Positions 25,618-36,045 of a stretch of 64,000 bases of DNA are shown here, one piece after another. This DNA comes from an uncultured Pedobacter sp. (lineage in GTDB: Bacteria; Bacteroidota; Bacteroidia; Sphingobacteriales; Sphingobacteriaceae). Each line of letters begins with the position of its first letter. Within the stretch, counting starts at the first letter, position 1. A program made the translations under genes and the position numbers. Where the stretch lies: NCBI RefSeq assembly GCF_913776295.1, contig NZ_CAJYOJ010000039.1:1-64000 (forward strand). The letters run 5' to 3'. Below the pieces are notes generated by a model. That model did not search any database. It saw nothing but the letters and a program-made list of their open reading frames with translations, and was not told the DNA's origin.

Positions 25618-25679
25618 TGTAAGTGAGAGTTAAAAGTTTGAGACTCTATATTCTAGTAAAAATTAATTGGTCCTAAAAT

Positions 25680-25719
25680 GAATAATCCTCAAAGCTAAAT
25701 TAAGATTCGAGGATTATTC
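25680..25719 (-). terminator. Hairpin between two lipoprotein genes
   Basis: GAATAATCCTC (25680-25690) and GAGGATTATTC (25709-25719) pair perfectly over 11 bp with an 18-base loop. It lies 20 bp past the stop at 25739 on the minus strand, so it may partly terminate the SusC/SusD transcript before the peptidase-like gene. Confidence 0.55.
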
Positions 25720-25738
25720 AATGATGCTTATTTCATAA

Positions 25739-26929
25739 TTAAAGCGTTTTTAGGGATATGCCTTTTACCACCCAATATTGATTACCTGTTGTCATAGTAG
25801 CGAGAAAACCAATTGAAACCGTAGTTGTTTGTGTTAGCGTAAACTGGAGGTTCTTATCTGCAAAGTTTGTGTAAGCTATTGCGGTAGATATAGCATTTAC
25901 ATTAGGAAGGGTATTCCCTACTGCAGCAACAATATAAACAGGATCAAGGGCTTCATTTGCGCCAATATCAATCCCAAAATTATATTTACCGGCAGGCAAC
26001 GTAAATGACTGATATATTTTACCATCAATTATTGCAGCTGTATTACTCCACCCCATTTCCATTGCCAAAGTTCCTCCTTGATCAGAGCACCAGCTTCCAT
26101 TACCACCATGATTTTTAACGCTGGCAGAAACAACCCAATCTTTTAGAACGCGCCATCGGCCACTACCACCATTAGATACAAATGGATTTCCACTATTTTT
26201 AAAATATCCGGTATAATCAAGCAATACACGTTGCGTTTGAAAAGCTGTTGCAAAAGTATCCACACAAGATGTATCTGGTAAAAACAGTGTACGATATTGA
26301 ATATCCGTTCCCGCTTTCAGATCAGGAATTGCAGTACTCGTAGAATCGATTTTGGTTCTAATCTTCTTAATTACATTATTTGTACTAGTATATTGTACTT
26401 CTGTTGCAAATACCCCTGTAAGTCTATCCATTCCTAACCATGATACGATACCCTTTCCAGTACTGGCATCTGCAGTGGCTGAAGATATTGGCCTGTTAAA
26501 TAAAGACGCTTTGTAACGATTTCCATAAGATCTGGCATTGGCATATACCGGAACAGATTTATTACCTGCCTTATCGTAGGTGTAAATCGTAAAATTTTGC
26601 AAACCTTCAGCTACATTTGATATTGAATATACCAATGTATCAATAGCGTTTTTTTTGACTACTGGCAGCACAACTGAATCTTTACCGTTGTTCCAGGTTA
26701 TTTTACATTTAACCACTTTTGGATCAGCTAAAAATAGCCCTTTTAGCACTACCCTGCTATCTCCAGAAAACATCTTAACAGAATCTAATTTTCCGGTATA
26801 AGATATTTCGCCTCCCTCTACAAACTTCTTAAAGTCATCCTGCTTAGTACAGGCAGTATATAATAAGGCAACAAGAAGGAGCGCAAAAAGCGCTTTGATC
26901 CTGCTATATTTTATGTTGTAATTATTCAT
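25739..26929 (-). CDS. Surface lipoprotein, DUF4998/DUF5013-like
   Basis: The better start is the ATG at 26929 (MNNYNIKYSRIKALFALLLV), giving 396 residues with a lipobox at C27 (LYTACTKQ). A start 16 codons upstream would place a hydrophilic tail before the signal peptide and overlap the preceding gene. The N-terminal part (ISYTGKLDSVKMFSGDSRVVL and KCKITWNNG when split) resembles DUF4998. The C-terminal part has a carbohydrate-binding-like beta sandwich (FTLPAGKYNFGIDIG). Such proteins bind glycans at the cell surface in Sus-like loci. It lies 26 bp after the DUF4959-like gene and should be co-transcribed. Confidence 0.7.
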   Translation of the reverse strand: MNNYNIKYSRIKALFALLLVALLYTACTKQDDFKKFVEGGEISYTGKLDSVKMFSGDSRVVLKGLFLADPKVVKCKITWNNGKDSVVLPVVKKNAIDTLVYSISNVAEGLQNFTIYTYDKAGNKSVPVYANARSYGNRYKASLFNRPISSATADASTGKGIVSWLGMDRLTGVFATEVQYTSTNNVIKKIRTKIDSTSTAIPDLKAGTDIQYRTLFLPDTSCVDTFATAFQTQRVLLDYTGYFKNSGNPFVSNGGSGRWRVLKDWVVSASVKNHGGNGSWCSDQGGTLAMEMGWSNTAAIIDGKIYQSFTLPAGKYNFGIDIGANEALDPVYIVAAVGNTLPNVNAISTAIAYTNFADKNLQFTLTQTTTVSIGFLATMTTGNQYWVVKGISLKTL

Positions 26930-26955
26930 AATTCTAATTTTATAAAGTATAAAAT

Positions 26956-28152
26956 TTATCGTGGGTCTCCATAACATTGTATTTCAGAAATCGACATGAA
27001 AGTTGTTCCTTGCCAGTTTTTATTGGTTTTGATACGCAGGTAACGAACTTTTTTGCCAGCTGAAGATAAGGTATAACTGATTCCGGCATTGGCAAATGCA
27101 TAATCCTCAGAAGTTTGCACGCCATACGGACTTCCAGATGGTTTGGTTGATTTAAATGAGCCTAACATTACCCAGTTATTGAAACTACCGTCAGCTGGTG
27201 GATTATCAGAACCCCAGATCTCAAAATCTTTTAAGTTACCTCCATAATAATACATCCTTCCTGCATTCAGATATTCCGGATAATTCCACACCACGATACG
27301 GCTCATAATAGCAGGCTTACCAATATCAAATGTCACCCATTGAGAAGTAACCTTGGTTACATCAGTTAACGAACATCTAGGCCAGTCGATAAAGTTATTA
27401 TCCCACATGTTTTCGAGTGCTGTTGCTGCATATGTCTGTTTTACATCAGTAGGAAGACTCAAAGGTTTATAAAGCGATTTCGACAATGCTGTTTCGTATA
27501 AAGGCTTTATTTTAGTATACAGCGTATCACTATAGTTCAACCATCTGTCACGGATGGTGATGGCGAATTTGTTTTCAAGTGTATCAAAACCGCGGATCGA
27601 TTGATTAATATCTGCCGCTGCGGTATAGATATTTTTCCCTATCTGTTGGTACTTACCATCCTTGAACTGCATTACTTCTATGGATAGATCTGCCTTTGCG
27701 GGATTTGTTGTAATAAAGTTGACACCGGCAAAATCGGGAGTAACCTTTAGATTTCTATACACGGCCCAAATGGGATTTTCCAAAGGTTTGATTTTAACAA
27801 TCACTGGTGCCGACTCCACTTCGCTTCTATTCACAGCGTAAACCTTAATCTCATGAACAGCAGTATCGCCAAAACCCTCAACCAATAAGCTGTTGTTATA
27901 GTATGATGATTTAACTTCAGCCTGACCAGTTTTTAAACTATACACCGCCTTGATATATAATAGGTCCTTATCATTTGGTAAAGTATAGGTAATTTTTGCA
28001 TTTGCCGGGCCATTGGTTACCGTAATATTAGAAATCTGCCCAGGAGGCGTTTCATTTCTTTCAAATGGCTCAAGTTCATCTTGCTTACATCCAATAACGG
28101 ACACTGTTATGCCTAACTGTAGCATTAAAAATAATTTACTAATCGTTTTCAT
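26956..28152 (-). CDS. Surface lipoprotein, DUF4959/DUF5000 (F5/8 type C-like)
   Basis: The 398-residue product has a lipoprotein signal (lipobox C22, VIGCKQDE). An FN3-like domain follows (ISNITVTNGPANAKITYTLP). A second beta domain comes next, and the C-terminal 150 residues look like a discoidin or F5/8 type C fold (SQWVTFDIGKPAIMSRIVVW, LKDFEIWGS, KKVRYLRIKTN), often a carbohydrate-binding module. These DUF4959/DUF5000 proteins commonly follow SusC/SusD pairs. It lies 25 bp downstream of the SusD gene. Role: binding a glycan or glycoprotein before uptake (family knowledge). Confidence 0.75.
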   Translation of the reverse strand: MKTISKLFLMLQLGITVSVIGCKQDELEPFERNETPPGQISNITVTNGPANAKITYTLPNDKDLLYIKAVYSLKTGQAEVKSSYYNNSLLVEGFGDTAVHEIKVYAVNRSEVESAPVIVKIKPLENPIWAVYRNLKVTPDFAGVNFITTNPAKADLSIEVMQFKDGKYQQIGKNIYTAAADINQSIRGFDTLENKFAITIRDRWLNYSDTLYTKIKPLYETALSKSLYKPLSLPTDVKQTYAATALENMWDNNFIDWPRCSLTDVTKVTSQWVTFDIGKPAIMSRIVVWNYPEYLNAGRMYYYGGNLKDFEIWGSDNPPADGSFNNWVMLGSFKSTKPSGSPYGVQTSEDYAFANAGISYTLSSAGKKVRYLRIKTNKNWQGTTFMSISEIQCYGDPR

Positions 28153-28177
28153 ATTTTCTGATTAATTAATAATAATA

Positions 28178-30154
28178 TTACCAACCTGGATTTTGAACAA
28201 GCTTTGGATTTACCGTTAAATCATATGATTTTATTGGCCATAAATAATCACGCGGCGCTACAAAATTCTGATTTACAACGGTTCTCACGCGATAGTAAGA
28301 CTGCTCATCTGGTTGATTAACGCTCCATGCTGTGATGGGCTGATTAAACATTTCAGCTGCACGTTTCCACCTTAAAATATCCCAGAATCGGCTACCTTCA
28401 AAAGCCATCTCAATTAAACGTTCCTGCTGGATAATACTTCTCATACCGTCTTTAGTTGTGTACTTGGTAGGATTACTAGAATAAGTTGCCCAGGAAGTTT
28501 CAACAGTTTGCAAACCAGCTCTTGTTCTGATTTTATTGATGTAATCATATACCTCAGAGGAAGGGCTTGAAAGGCTTTCATTTTTCGCCTCCGCATACAT
28601 TAGATATAAATCAGCTAGACGGATTTCAGGCCATGCGTAAGTACGGTATGTTGCACCACTTCCACTTTGCGTCATATTCCAATCCACTACTTTTTTAACA
28701 AAATAGCCTGTTTCGTTATACCAGCCAAAGTTATTTGCACCGGCCAGTTGTGTAGATTTAGCTTCAACAGTAAATGTATTTTCGTCAGAAGTTGAAGGAC
28801 TATCGTATTTATACCACGTGGCACCATCAAATGCTAAATCAGCATAAAACCGTGGCTCCCTGTCAAAATTTAATCTGGCTGTGGTATATCCTTCTTTGAT
28901 ATAAAAACGCTCGGCTTTTACTGCTTTTCTAAGCGAATACCTGTTAGAAAAATCCAGTGTTTTATCTTCAGTAATTGGCACGCCGTTCCTGGTGTAAAAC
29001 ATTTCGGCAATCTTTATCGGTGGTGCCAATTGCTGCCTGGCTACCCCCACAGGAATCGGATCAGTACCTTTCATTAAACGCGGCATCGCAACCTGCTGTA
29101 GAAAAACAGCCAGGCTATTGGAGTTTGCCCAAACATGCTCAGAATTTTGCGCAACCCTTTCCGTTAATGCGCCTCTAATAGTAAGTTGTAAAGTGGTGGT
29201 ATCTGATAATTTAAACTGCGATCCCGGGAATTTATACAATTTAAATCCAGCACCTTCAGCTGCTGTAATCGCAGCTTTTGCAGCATCAGCTGCCTTTACC
29301 CACTTATTGGCATCATATGTTGTGTTAAATAAAGCCACCCCATCTTTATCTCTAAACCCTGCATAATCACTGTTACCATTAAATAACGGACTAGCAGCGG
29401 TAAGCAATAACTTAGCTTTAACAGCGAGAGCGATAGGCCTGGTGATACGCCCCAATTCGTTTGTACGATCGGTTATGATAACCGGCAAATTTGGAATTGC
29501 TTCATCCAATAAATTACTCACATAATCCACACATTGATCAAATGGCATACGTTTAATCCTAACTTCCTCCTGTGTGGCATCAAGATTTAAATTTTTGTCA
29601 ACAATAGGAATAGGTCCGTACATCCTTAAAAGCAAATAATTAAAATAAGCTTTTAAAAATTTCACTTCTGCAATCCAGCGTTGTCTTTCATCCAATTTTA
29701 GGTCTGAAACTTTAGTCAGATCCTGAACATTTTCCAGGAAAATATTACAGTTTCTGATCCCTCTATACAGACCAGCACCGCCCTGATTTGACCCGTTCCA
29801 CATATCCATCAGCGGGCTATCCGCATTCTGACCACCTCTGGCGATGCGCCAGCTAGAAGAAATAAATTCCCGCTCTTCTATATTCGACCAGATTTCATCT
29901 CCGGCCATATAACCTGGATTTGAAAGTGGATCACCATCTTTTGGCAAAAATGCATAACAGGTAAACAAGTACTTTTCGGCCTCATTTCTTAAGGTAAATG
30001 CATTATCTATGGTAGGTACATTATCTGGCACAATATCCAAATACTTTTTACAAGAACCCATACATACCAGTACCAGGACCAGGACCGAAGCAAATTTCAA
30101 CGAACCTGGTTTCTTTTTACGCTGGAATATCATATTAATATTTTTCATTTTCAT
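28178..30154 (-). CDS. RagB/SusD family nutrient-binding outer-membrane lipoprotein
   Basis: The 658-residue product has a hydrophobic segment with a lipobox at C35 (CMGSCKKYLDIVPD), the usual SusD start. Helical TPR-like stretches follow (RQRWIAEVKFLKAYFNYLLL), and the C-terminus contains RLIEMAFEGSRFWDILRWKRA (read in two parts) and ends in NPKLVQNPGW, a typical SusD ending. It forms a lid on the SusC channel and binds the ligand. It starts 13 bp after the SusC stop. A start at residue 8 is also possible. Confidence 0.9.
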   Translation of the reverse strand: MKMKNINMIFQRKKKPGSLKFASVLVLVLVCMGSCKKYLDIVPDNVPTIDNAFTLRNEAEKYLFTCYAFLPKDGDPLSNPGYMAGDEIWSNIEEREFISSSWRIARGGQNADSPLMDMWNGSNQGGAGLYRGIRNCNIFLENVQDLTKVSDLKLDERQRWIAEVKFLKAYFNYLLLRMYGPIPIVDKNLNLDATQEEVRIKRMPFDQCVDYVSNLLDEAIPNLPVIITDRTNELGRITRPIALAVKAKLLLTAASPLFNGNSDYAGFRDKDGVALFNTTYDANKWVKAADAAKAAITAAEGAGFKLYKFPGSQFKLSDTTTLQLTIRGALTERVAQNSEHVWANSNSLAVFLQQVAMPRLMKGTDPIPVGVARQQLAPPIKIAEMFYTRNGVPITEDKTLDFSNRYSLRKAVKAERFYIKEGYTTARLNFDREPRFYADLAFDGATWYKYDSPSTSDENTFTVEAKSTQLAGANNFGWYNETGYFVKKVVDWNMTQSGSGATYRTYAWPEIRLADLYLMYAEAKNESLSSPSSEVYDYINKIRTRAGLQTVETSWATYSSNPTKYTTKDGMRSIIQQERLIEMAFEGSRFWDILRWKRAAEMFNQPITAWSVNQPDEQSYYRVRTVVNQNFVAPRDYLWPIKSYDLTVNPKLVQNPGW

Positions 30155-30167
30155 TTCATTACCGACT

Positions 30168-33100
30168 TTAAAAACTTACACTCACACCTAAATTGTATAC
30201 CGTTTGAACCGGATAGCCCAAACCATTACCGCCCATTTCCACATCCCATAATTTAAATGAGCTTAATGCCGTTAAATTGCTGGCGTTAACATAAAACCTG
30301 GTAGCCCTTAAACCCAATCTTTTTTGTAATTTATTAGGCAGGTTATAGCCAAGCTCCACATTTTTCAGCCTTAAAAATGAGCCGTTACGCATCCACCATG
30401 TAGATTTATATTTACGTCCATCAAAATCCTTATCGGTATTGTTAGCAACAAAACGTTCACCTAAGCGTGGCCAGAATGCATATACGTCGCGGTTTTCTTC
30501 ACTCCAATGGCTATTGGCAATTACATCCAGTAATCCATTTTGTGAGCCATTATTAAAGACGAATGGAGATATGTTCTGAGGGTTGATAAAGAAAGAAGAT
30601 CTAGCAGATCCCTGAAAAAAAGCAGAGATATCAAAGCCTTTAAATCCAAACGTTCCTCCAAAACCATATATAATTTCTGGCGCTTGTGGCAATCCGATTG
30701 GTACAGCATCTGCTTCTGATATAATACCATCTCCGTTTACATCCCGATATTTAATATCTCCACCTCCATAGGTATCGCCCGGCTTACCACCAAATTGAAC
30801 TGGTGAGTTTCTGGCCTCGTCATTATCAACAAACAAACGTTCTGCTATAAATCCCAAAGCCTGTGTGCTTGGTAAACCTACACGAGATCTGTAAGCTTCA
30901 TTTGCATTATAAGCGGGTTCATCATTAATCAAAATCTTATTGGTTGCATAGGTAAAGTTTCCTCTTAATTGCAAATACATATTATTGCCGAAAGATTTAT
31001 TATAATTGGCCGCAAAATCTACACCTCTACTTTCCATCTCATTTGTATTTGCCTTTATTGGTGCCTGAAGCCCCATTGTACTTGGCACATAGATCCTATC
31101 CGTCAGGATATTTGATCTGTTCTGCTTATATACATCAAAATTGAGGCTTAGATCGTTAAATAGCGTTAAATCCAAACCAAGGTTGATTTGTTTTGATTTT
31201 TCCCACGTGATTAATGGGTTTGCATAACGTGATATTGAAATCCCGTTTCTAGTATAAAAGTTATTTTCTCCAAATGTAGAACCATAACCAAAATCATTCA
31301 TATTAACCTGCGATAGATAAAAGAAACGATCTTCAGGCCTACCGATTCCATCGTTACCGGTTATACCATAGGTAGCTCTTAATTTAACATTGCTTAATAC
31401 TTTGCTTAGTGGTTTAAAAAATTTCTCGTTCGAGATCAGGTAACCTAAACCGAAAGAAGGAAAAAATCCAAAACGATTGTTTGCGGCAAAACGCTCCGAT
31501 CCATTATAACCAAAGTTAAACTCGGCCAGATAACGGTTATCATAACCATAAGTAGCTCTACCAGATACACCTTGGTTTCTTGCTGGTAAGGATAATTGCA
31601 GGTTACCGGCATTGGCAGACAGATAATTACGCATAGTGGTGATCAACATCGCGCCAACGGCATGCTTTTCTTTAAAGGTATGATTATAATTTGCAGCTAT
31701 CTCTGTATAAAAAATAGAATTTAAATTTTTACTTCCTTCAGCATAGTTAAGATACTCAGAACCTGTAAGGCCGTAAGTTGGCGGCGCACCACTATTCAAT
31801 AAGTTTAAGGTAATGCCTCCACTTGGATCTGGAACTGAAGAATAGTAAAATGGGTTATAACTCCTTGCAATATCGAAATAAGAATACCTGATAACATACG
31901 ACATCAAACGTGCACTTAAACCCGGTATTAATTCTTTAAGATCTTGTTTCAATTCAATCTGGGTTTGCAGCGTTGAAGAGTTATTCTCCTGATATCCTTT
32001 TACCATTTCAGCATAAGGATTTATGTATAAAGATCCACTAGGAGAAATGGCATTACCAAATAAAGGGTGTTTGGCAAAAGGCTGATAACTTGCCGGATAA
32101 ACCGCCGGAAACATAACCGGATTTGACCAAAGTGCCTGATTAAATATTTTTTGTCCGCCATTAATCTTGTTTCCGTTCTCATCATAACCACCAACTGGCC
32201 CGGTATAATCATCAAATTGACCATAAACCCTGATGATAGCTTCAGTTGTATTGGTTAAATTGATATTAACCGTTGATCGAACTGAATAATTTTTTAGTTT
32301 AATATTGTTATTAAAATTATTCAAATTATCAACCTTTAATACACCATTATCGATATTGTAAGTTCCTGAAATATAATAGCTGGCCTTACTGCCACCACCC
32401 TGTACGTTCAGGTTATAACGTTGGTTAATGGTATAGTCTTTAATTAACTCTTTTATCCAATTATTATTTGGATATAAAAGCGGATTTTCACCTGCTGCCG
32501 TAGCATCAATTTTAGATTGCAGGTATGGTAATATGGCAAGCCTGTTACGTGTTAAGGCAGCTTCATTGGCTTGTTTCATGTAGGTAACATTATCCGCAAA
32601 TTTGAAGTTTCTGGTATTGCCTGATAATGAAGTTTCAGCACGGAAAAAGTATTTGGTTTCACCGGCCTGTCCAGATTTAGTGATGATCAAAAGCACACCG
32701 TTTGCCCCTCTGGCTCCATAAACCGCTGAAGCAGTGGCATCTTTTAAAACGTTGAATGAGGCGATATCATCCGGTTGTAAGCGGGCCATATCATTCTGAG
32801 TAGACTCTACACCATCGATCAAAATTAATGGATCTTGCTTTCCTGACCCAAAGCTACCTAATCCGCGGATGAAGAATGAAGCATTATCTGCGCCCGGTTC
32901 TCCACTCCTTTGATAAGCAATCATACCGGCTACCCTACCTGCCATCATGGTGGTTAAGTTACTGGTTGGCCCTTTCAGTTCTTTAGGATTTATGGAGGTA
33001 ATGGAACTGATCACACTGGTTTTTTTCTGTGTTCCAAAACCAACTACAGCAACGTCATTAAGTGTATTAGCGTCTGATTTTAATACCACGTTAATAACAT

Positions 33101-33440
33101 ATGTACCATCGCTACCCCTGTCATAGTCGGCCACATTTTTGGTTACCGCTTTGTAACCCACAAGTGAGAAAAGTAATTTACCAGATTTTGCAACCTTAAT
33201 GGTATAACGACCCTGATCATCTGTGGATATTCCACGGCTTGATCCGGATACCTTCACGTTTGCCCCCGGCAATCCGCCTACGGTATCCCTCACTACCCCC
33301 TTAACGGTCACTTCATTTTGAGCAGAAGCTGTAAGACAAAAGCCCATGAACATCAGTATGCCCACAAGCGATCGAAATACGCTTCCACGGAAAAATAAAC
33401 AGCCCGAATTTTGAGCCTTCTTTTTGTAGATTTTTCTCAT
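30168..33440 (-). CDS. SusC/RagA family TonB-linked outer-membrane transporter
   Basis: This 1090-residue protein has a signal peptide ending near residue 40 (LTASAQ), a carboxypeptidase-D-like regulatory domain (VKGVVRDTVGGLPGANVKV), a TonB plug with VAVVGFGTQKK, FFIRGLGSFGSG and LILIDGVE, and a long beta-barrel that ends in an aromatic-rich strand (NLGVSVSF). It imports large ligands across the outer membrane with TonB energy, together with SusD. It is the first gene of the leftward operon. No anti-sigma factor or hybrid two-component gene lies directly beside it, so the regulator is not visible. A 716-bp spacer separates it from ettA. Confidence 0.92.
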   Translation of the reverse strand: MRKIYKKKAQNSGCLFFRGSVFRSLVGILMFMGFCLTASAQNEVTVKGVVRDTVGGLPGANVKVSGSSRGISTDDQGRYTIKVAKSGKLLFSLVGYKAVTKNVADYDRGSDGTYVINVVLKSDANTLNDVAVVGFGTQKKTSVISSITSINPKELKGPTSNLTTMMAGRVAGMIAYQRSGEPGADNASFFIRGLGSFGSGKQDPLILIDGVESTQNDMARLQPDDIASFNVLKDATASAVYGARGANGVLLIITKSGQAGETKYFFRAETSLSGNTRNFKFADNVTYMKQANEAALTRNRLAILPYLQSKIDATAAGENPLLYPNNNWIKELIKDYTINQRYNLNVQGGGSKASYYISGTYNIDNGVLKVDNLNNFNNNIKLKNYSVRSTVNINLTNTTEAIIRVYGQFDDYTGPVGGYDENGNKINGGQKIFNQALWSNPVMFPAVYPASYQPFAKHPLFGNAISPSGSLYINPYAEMVKGYQENNSSTLQTQIELKQDLKELIPGLSARLMSYVIRYSYFDIARSYNPFYYSSVPDPSGGITLNLLNSGAPPTYGLTGSEYLNYAEGSKNLNSIFYTEIAANYNHTFKEKHAVGAMLITTMRNYLSANAGNLQLSLPARNQGVSGRATYGYDNRYLAEFNFGYNGSERFAANNRFGFFPSFGLGYLISNEKFFKPLSKVLSNVKLRATYGITGNDGIGRPEDRFFYLSQVNMNDFGYGSTFGENNFYTRNGISISRYANPLITWEKSKQINLGLDLTLFNDLSLNFDVYKQNRSNILTDRIYVPSTMGLQAPIKANTNEMESRGVDFAANYNKSFGNNMYLQLRGNFTYATNKILINDEPAYNANEAYRSRVGLPSTQALGFIAERLFVDNDEARNSPVQFGGKPGDTYGGGDIKYRDVNGDGIISEADAVPIGLPQAPEIIYGFGGTFGFKGFDISAFFQGSARSSFFINPQNISPFVFNNGSQNGLLDVIANSHWSEENRDVYAFWPRLGERFVANNTDKDFDGRKYKSTWWMRNGSFLRLKNVELGYNLPNKLQKRLGLRATRFYVNASNLTALSSFKLWDVEMGGNGLGYPVQTVYNLGVSVSF

Positions 33441-34156
33441 TGTTTGATTTTAGTTTGAAATTGTTTGTTTATTAGTTTATTCATGAGCGTACCAACCATC
33501 ATATGGTGAAACCTTACGACAGCAGATATTCTTACTTTGCAAAACTCAGCTGAAAGCTTTTCTAGTTAAAAAAAGCTTGATGATAAATTCGGCCACAATC
33601 ATCTTTCATGTAAAATAATTGTAAGCAAAGGTTTAGTTGAATGTTCTTGATAGTTTGGTTTTCTTCATATGTTCAATAGTATATTTGGTTGTAACAAATT
33701 AACTACTAAAATCACGATCCGAGTGAGGGGCAATATGGTAATTTTTAGGGGCCAAATTGATAAGAAGGCCGCTGAAGCGTTTAAATAACCCATATTATCA
33801 AATTATAATGATGACGTTAAGTCAATTTTAGCTAAACATTATAGCTACAAATGAAACCCTGCAGGGAGCCGGAAATTAGCTCTAAATATGCTTTTGTAAT
33901 TTAAGTATACGTTATGAAGAAGTTAAATTTTTCAATCCAATATGATTAAACAAAGTATATATGGCCATCATCAAAATTTATGATATACTTTGCAAATCAT
34001 TTTGTAATGGGCCTGTTGTTTCTATCTTTGTAACCGGTCTTAGCACTGCCGCTTTCGCCAACCGGATCATTTTAAAAAAGCAGATTTTTTAATCCTACAT
34101 AAATTCCGTTTTGAAAATAAGAGTGCCATTAAATAAGCTAAATACAGAAAATCAAC
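33441..34156. other. 716-bp divergent spacer between the SusC gene and ettA
   Basis: No gene was found. It should carry the promoters of both flanking genes. The ettA side shows a good Bacteroidota-type promoter (listed separately); no exact core was found for the SusC side. The rest is AT-rich and featureless to the eye. Confidence 0.5.
34001..34030 (+). promoter_or_regulatory. Bacteroidota-type promoter for ettA
   Basis: TTTG at 34001-34004 and TATCTTTG at 34023-34030 (consensus TAnnTTTG) are 18 bp apart, close to the usual spacing. It lies about 125 bp upstream of the ettA start. Confidence 0.5.
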
Positions 34157-35836
34157 ATGTCTGACGAGAAAATAATATTTTCAATGGCTGGTGTAAATAA
34201 AATTTACCCGCCACAAAAACAGGTTTTAAAAAATATTTACCTTTCTTTCTTTTACGGTGCCAAAATCGGAGTGATCGGTTTAAATGGTTCTGGTAAATCA
34301 TCTCTTTTAAAAATTATTGCCGGCCTGGATAAATCTTACCAGGGCGAAGTCGTTTTTTCGCCAGGCTATTCCGTGGGTTATCTGGCGCAAGAGCCAATTT
34401 TGGATCCGGATAAAACCGTTCGTGAAGTGGTTGAAGAAGGTGTTGCTGAGGTTACGGCCATTTTAAAAGAATACGAAGAAGTGAATGAGGCCTTTGGGTT
34501 AGAAGAAAACTATTCTGACGCTGATAAAATGGATAAGTTAATGGCCAGACAAGGCGAACTGCAGGATAAAATCGATTCTCTGGGTGCCTGGGAAATTGAT
34601 TCGAAACTGGAAAGGGCCATGGATGCTTTACGTTGCCCGGATCCGGAGACCAAAATCAGTGTATTATCCGGTGGTGAACGCCGCCGTGTGGCAATGTGCC
34701 GTTTATTGCTACAACATCCTGATGTGTTATTACTGGATGAGCCTACCAACCACTTAGATGCCGAAAGTATCGATTGGCTGGAGCAGTTCCTGCAAAATTA
34801 TGAAGGAACCGTTATCGCCGTTACACACGATAGATATTTCCTGGATAACGTTGCCGGATGGATTTTAGAGTTAGACCGTGGCGAAGGGATTCCGTGGAAA
34901 GGGAATTACAGTAGCTGGTTAGATCAGAAAGCAAAACGTTTGTCACAGGAAGAAAAAACCGAGAGCAAACGCCAGAAAACTTTAGAGCGCGAGCTCGAAT
35001 GGGTACGTATGGCGCCAAAAGCACGTCATGCAAAATCTAAGGCACGTATTGCCAACTACGATAAATTGGCTTCTGAAGATGGCAGGGAAAGGGAAGAAAA
35101 ACTGGAACTTTTTATCCCTCCAGGTCCGCGTTTAGGGAATGTGGTAATCGAAGCTACCAATGTTACCAAAGCTTACGGTGATAAAGTTTTGTTCGATAAT
35201 TTGAATTTTTCTCTTCCGCCAGCAGGTATTGTGGGGATTATTGGTCCAAACGGTGCTGGTAAAACTACTTTATTCCGTTTAATTACCGGACAGGAAGAGG
35301 CAGATGCCGGTACTTTCCGTGTAGGCGAAACGGTTGAGTTGGGTTATGTAGATCAGATGCACAATGATTTAGATGCCGATAAAACGGTATATGAAAACAT
35401 CACTGATGGATTAGACAATATCCAATTGGGTAATAAAGCTGTTAACGGCCGTGCTTATGTTTCTAAGTTCAACTTTAATGGCGGCGATCAGCAGAAAAAA
35501 GTTGGCATTCTATCAGGTGGTGAGCGCAACCGCGTGCACTTAGCCATCACCTTAAAAAAAGGAGCCAACGTATTGTTATTGGATGAGCCCACCAACGATA
35601 TCGACGTAAATACTTTACGTGCGCTGGAGGAGGCTCTGGAAAATTTTGGTGGCTGTGCCGTAGTAATCAGTCACGACAGGTGGTTCCTGGATCGCATCTG
35701 TACACACATTCTTGCTTTCGAAGGTAACTCTGAAGTTTATTTCTTTGAAGGAAACTATTCAGATTATGAAGAAAACCGTAAAAAACGTTTAGGTGATGTA
35801 ACCCCGAAACGCATCAGATATAAAAAATTAGATTAA
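34157..35836 (+). CDS. ettA: Energy-dependent translational throttle protein EttA (ABC-F ATPase)
   Basis: The 559-residue protein has two ABC ATPase domains. Domain 1 has GLNGSGKS near residue 41, LSGGERRR and LLLDEPTNHLDAES; domain 2 has GPNGAGKT near 361, LSGGERNR and LLLDEPTNDIDV. The linker and the ABC-F arm are present (EWVRMAPKARHAKSKARI). The opening MSDEKIIFSMAGVNKIYPP and the length match EttA closely. EttA binds the ribosomal E site and gates entry into elongation according to the ADP/ATP ratio. There are no membrane segments, as expected. It is transcribed alone; a repeat-containing spacer follows. Confidence 0.93.
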   Translation: MSDEKIIFSMAGVNKIYPPQKQVLKNIYLSFFYGAKIGVIGLNGSGKSSLLKIIAGLDKSYQGEVVFSPGYSVGYLAQEPILDPDKTVREVVEEGVAEVTAILKEYEEVNEAFGLEENYSDADKMDKLMARQGELQDKIDSLGAWEIDSKLERAMDALRCPDPETKISVLSGGERRRVAMCRLLLQHPDVLLLDEPTNHLDAESIDWLEQFLQNYEGTVIAVTHDRYFLDNVAGWILELDRGEGIPWKGNYSSWLDQKAKRLSQEEKTESKRQKTLERELEWVRMAPKARHAKSKARIANYDKLASEDGREREEKLELFIPPGPRLGNVVIEATNVTKAYGDKVLFDNLNFSLPPAGIVGIIGPNGAGKTTLFRLITGQEEADAGTFRVGETVELGYVDQMHNDLDADKTVYENITDGLDNIQLGNKAVNGRAYVSKFNFNGGDQQKKVGILSGGERNRVHLAITLKKGANVLLLDEPTNDIDVNTLRALEEALENFGGCAVVISHDRWFLDRICTHILAFEGNSEVYFFEGNYSDYEENRKKRLGDVTPKRIRYKKLD

Positions 35837-35881
35837 TAAAAAAGAGCCTGTATTATATTTATAATAATTTCACTTCTGATT

Positions 35882-35950
35882 TGTCACGTTGAGCCTGTCG
35901 AGATGCCTTTTATAATTTAAAAGAGGTCCATTGACAAGCTCAGGATGACA
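35882..35950. repeat. REP-like palindromic interspersed element
   Basis: TGTCACGTTGAGCCTGTCGA at 35882-35901 and TGACAAGCTCAGGATGACA at 35932-35950 are imperfect inverted copies of the same motif, which recurs widely in genomes of this family. It lies in the spacer after ettA. Confidence 0.7.
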
Positions 35951-36045
35951 TTTTTTGTGCAGGCTAAAAAAGATTTGGCCGTTGGCTCTCTTTTGCATGG
36001 CGTTTACCCCTGAATTATTCTCACACGCTGTTATCATCTAGAGGA

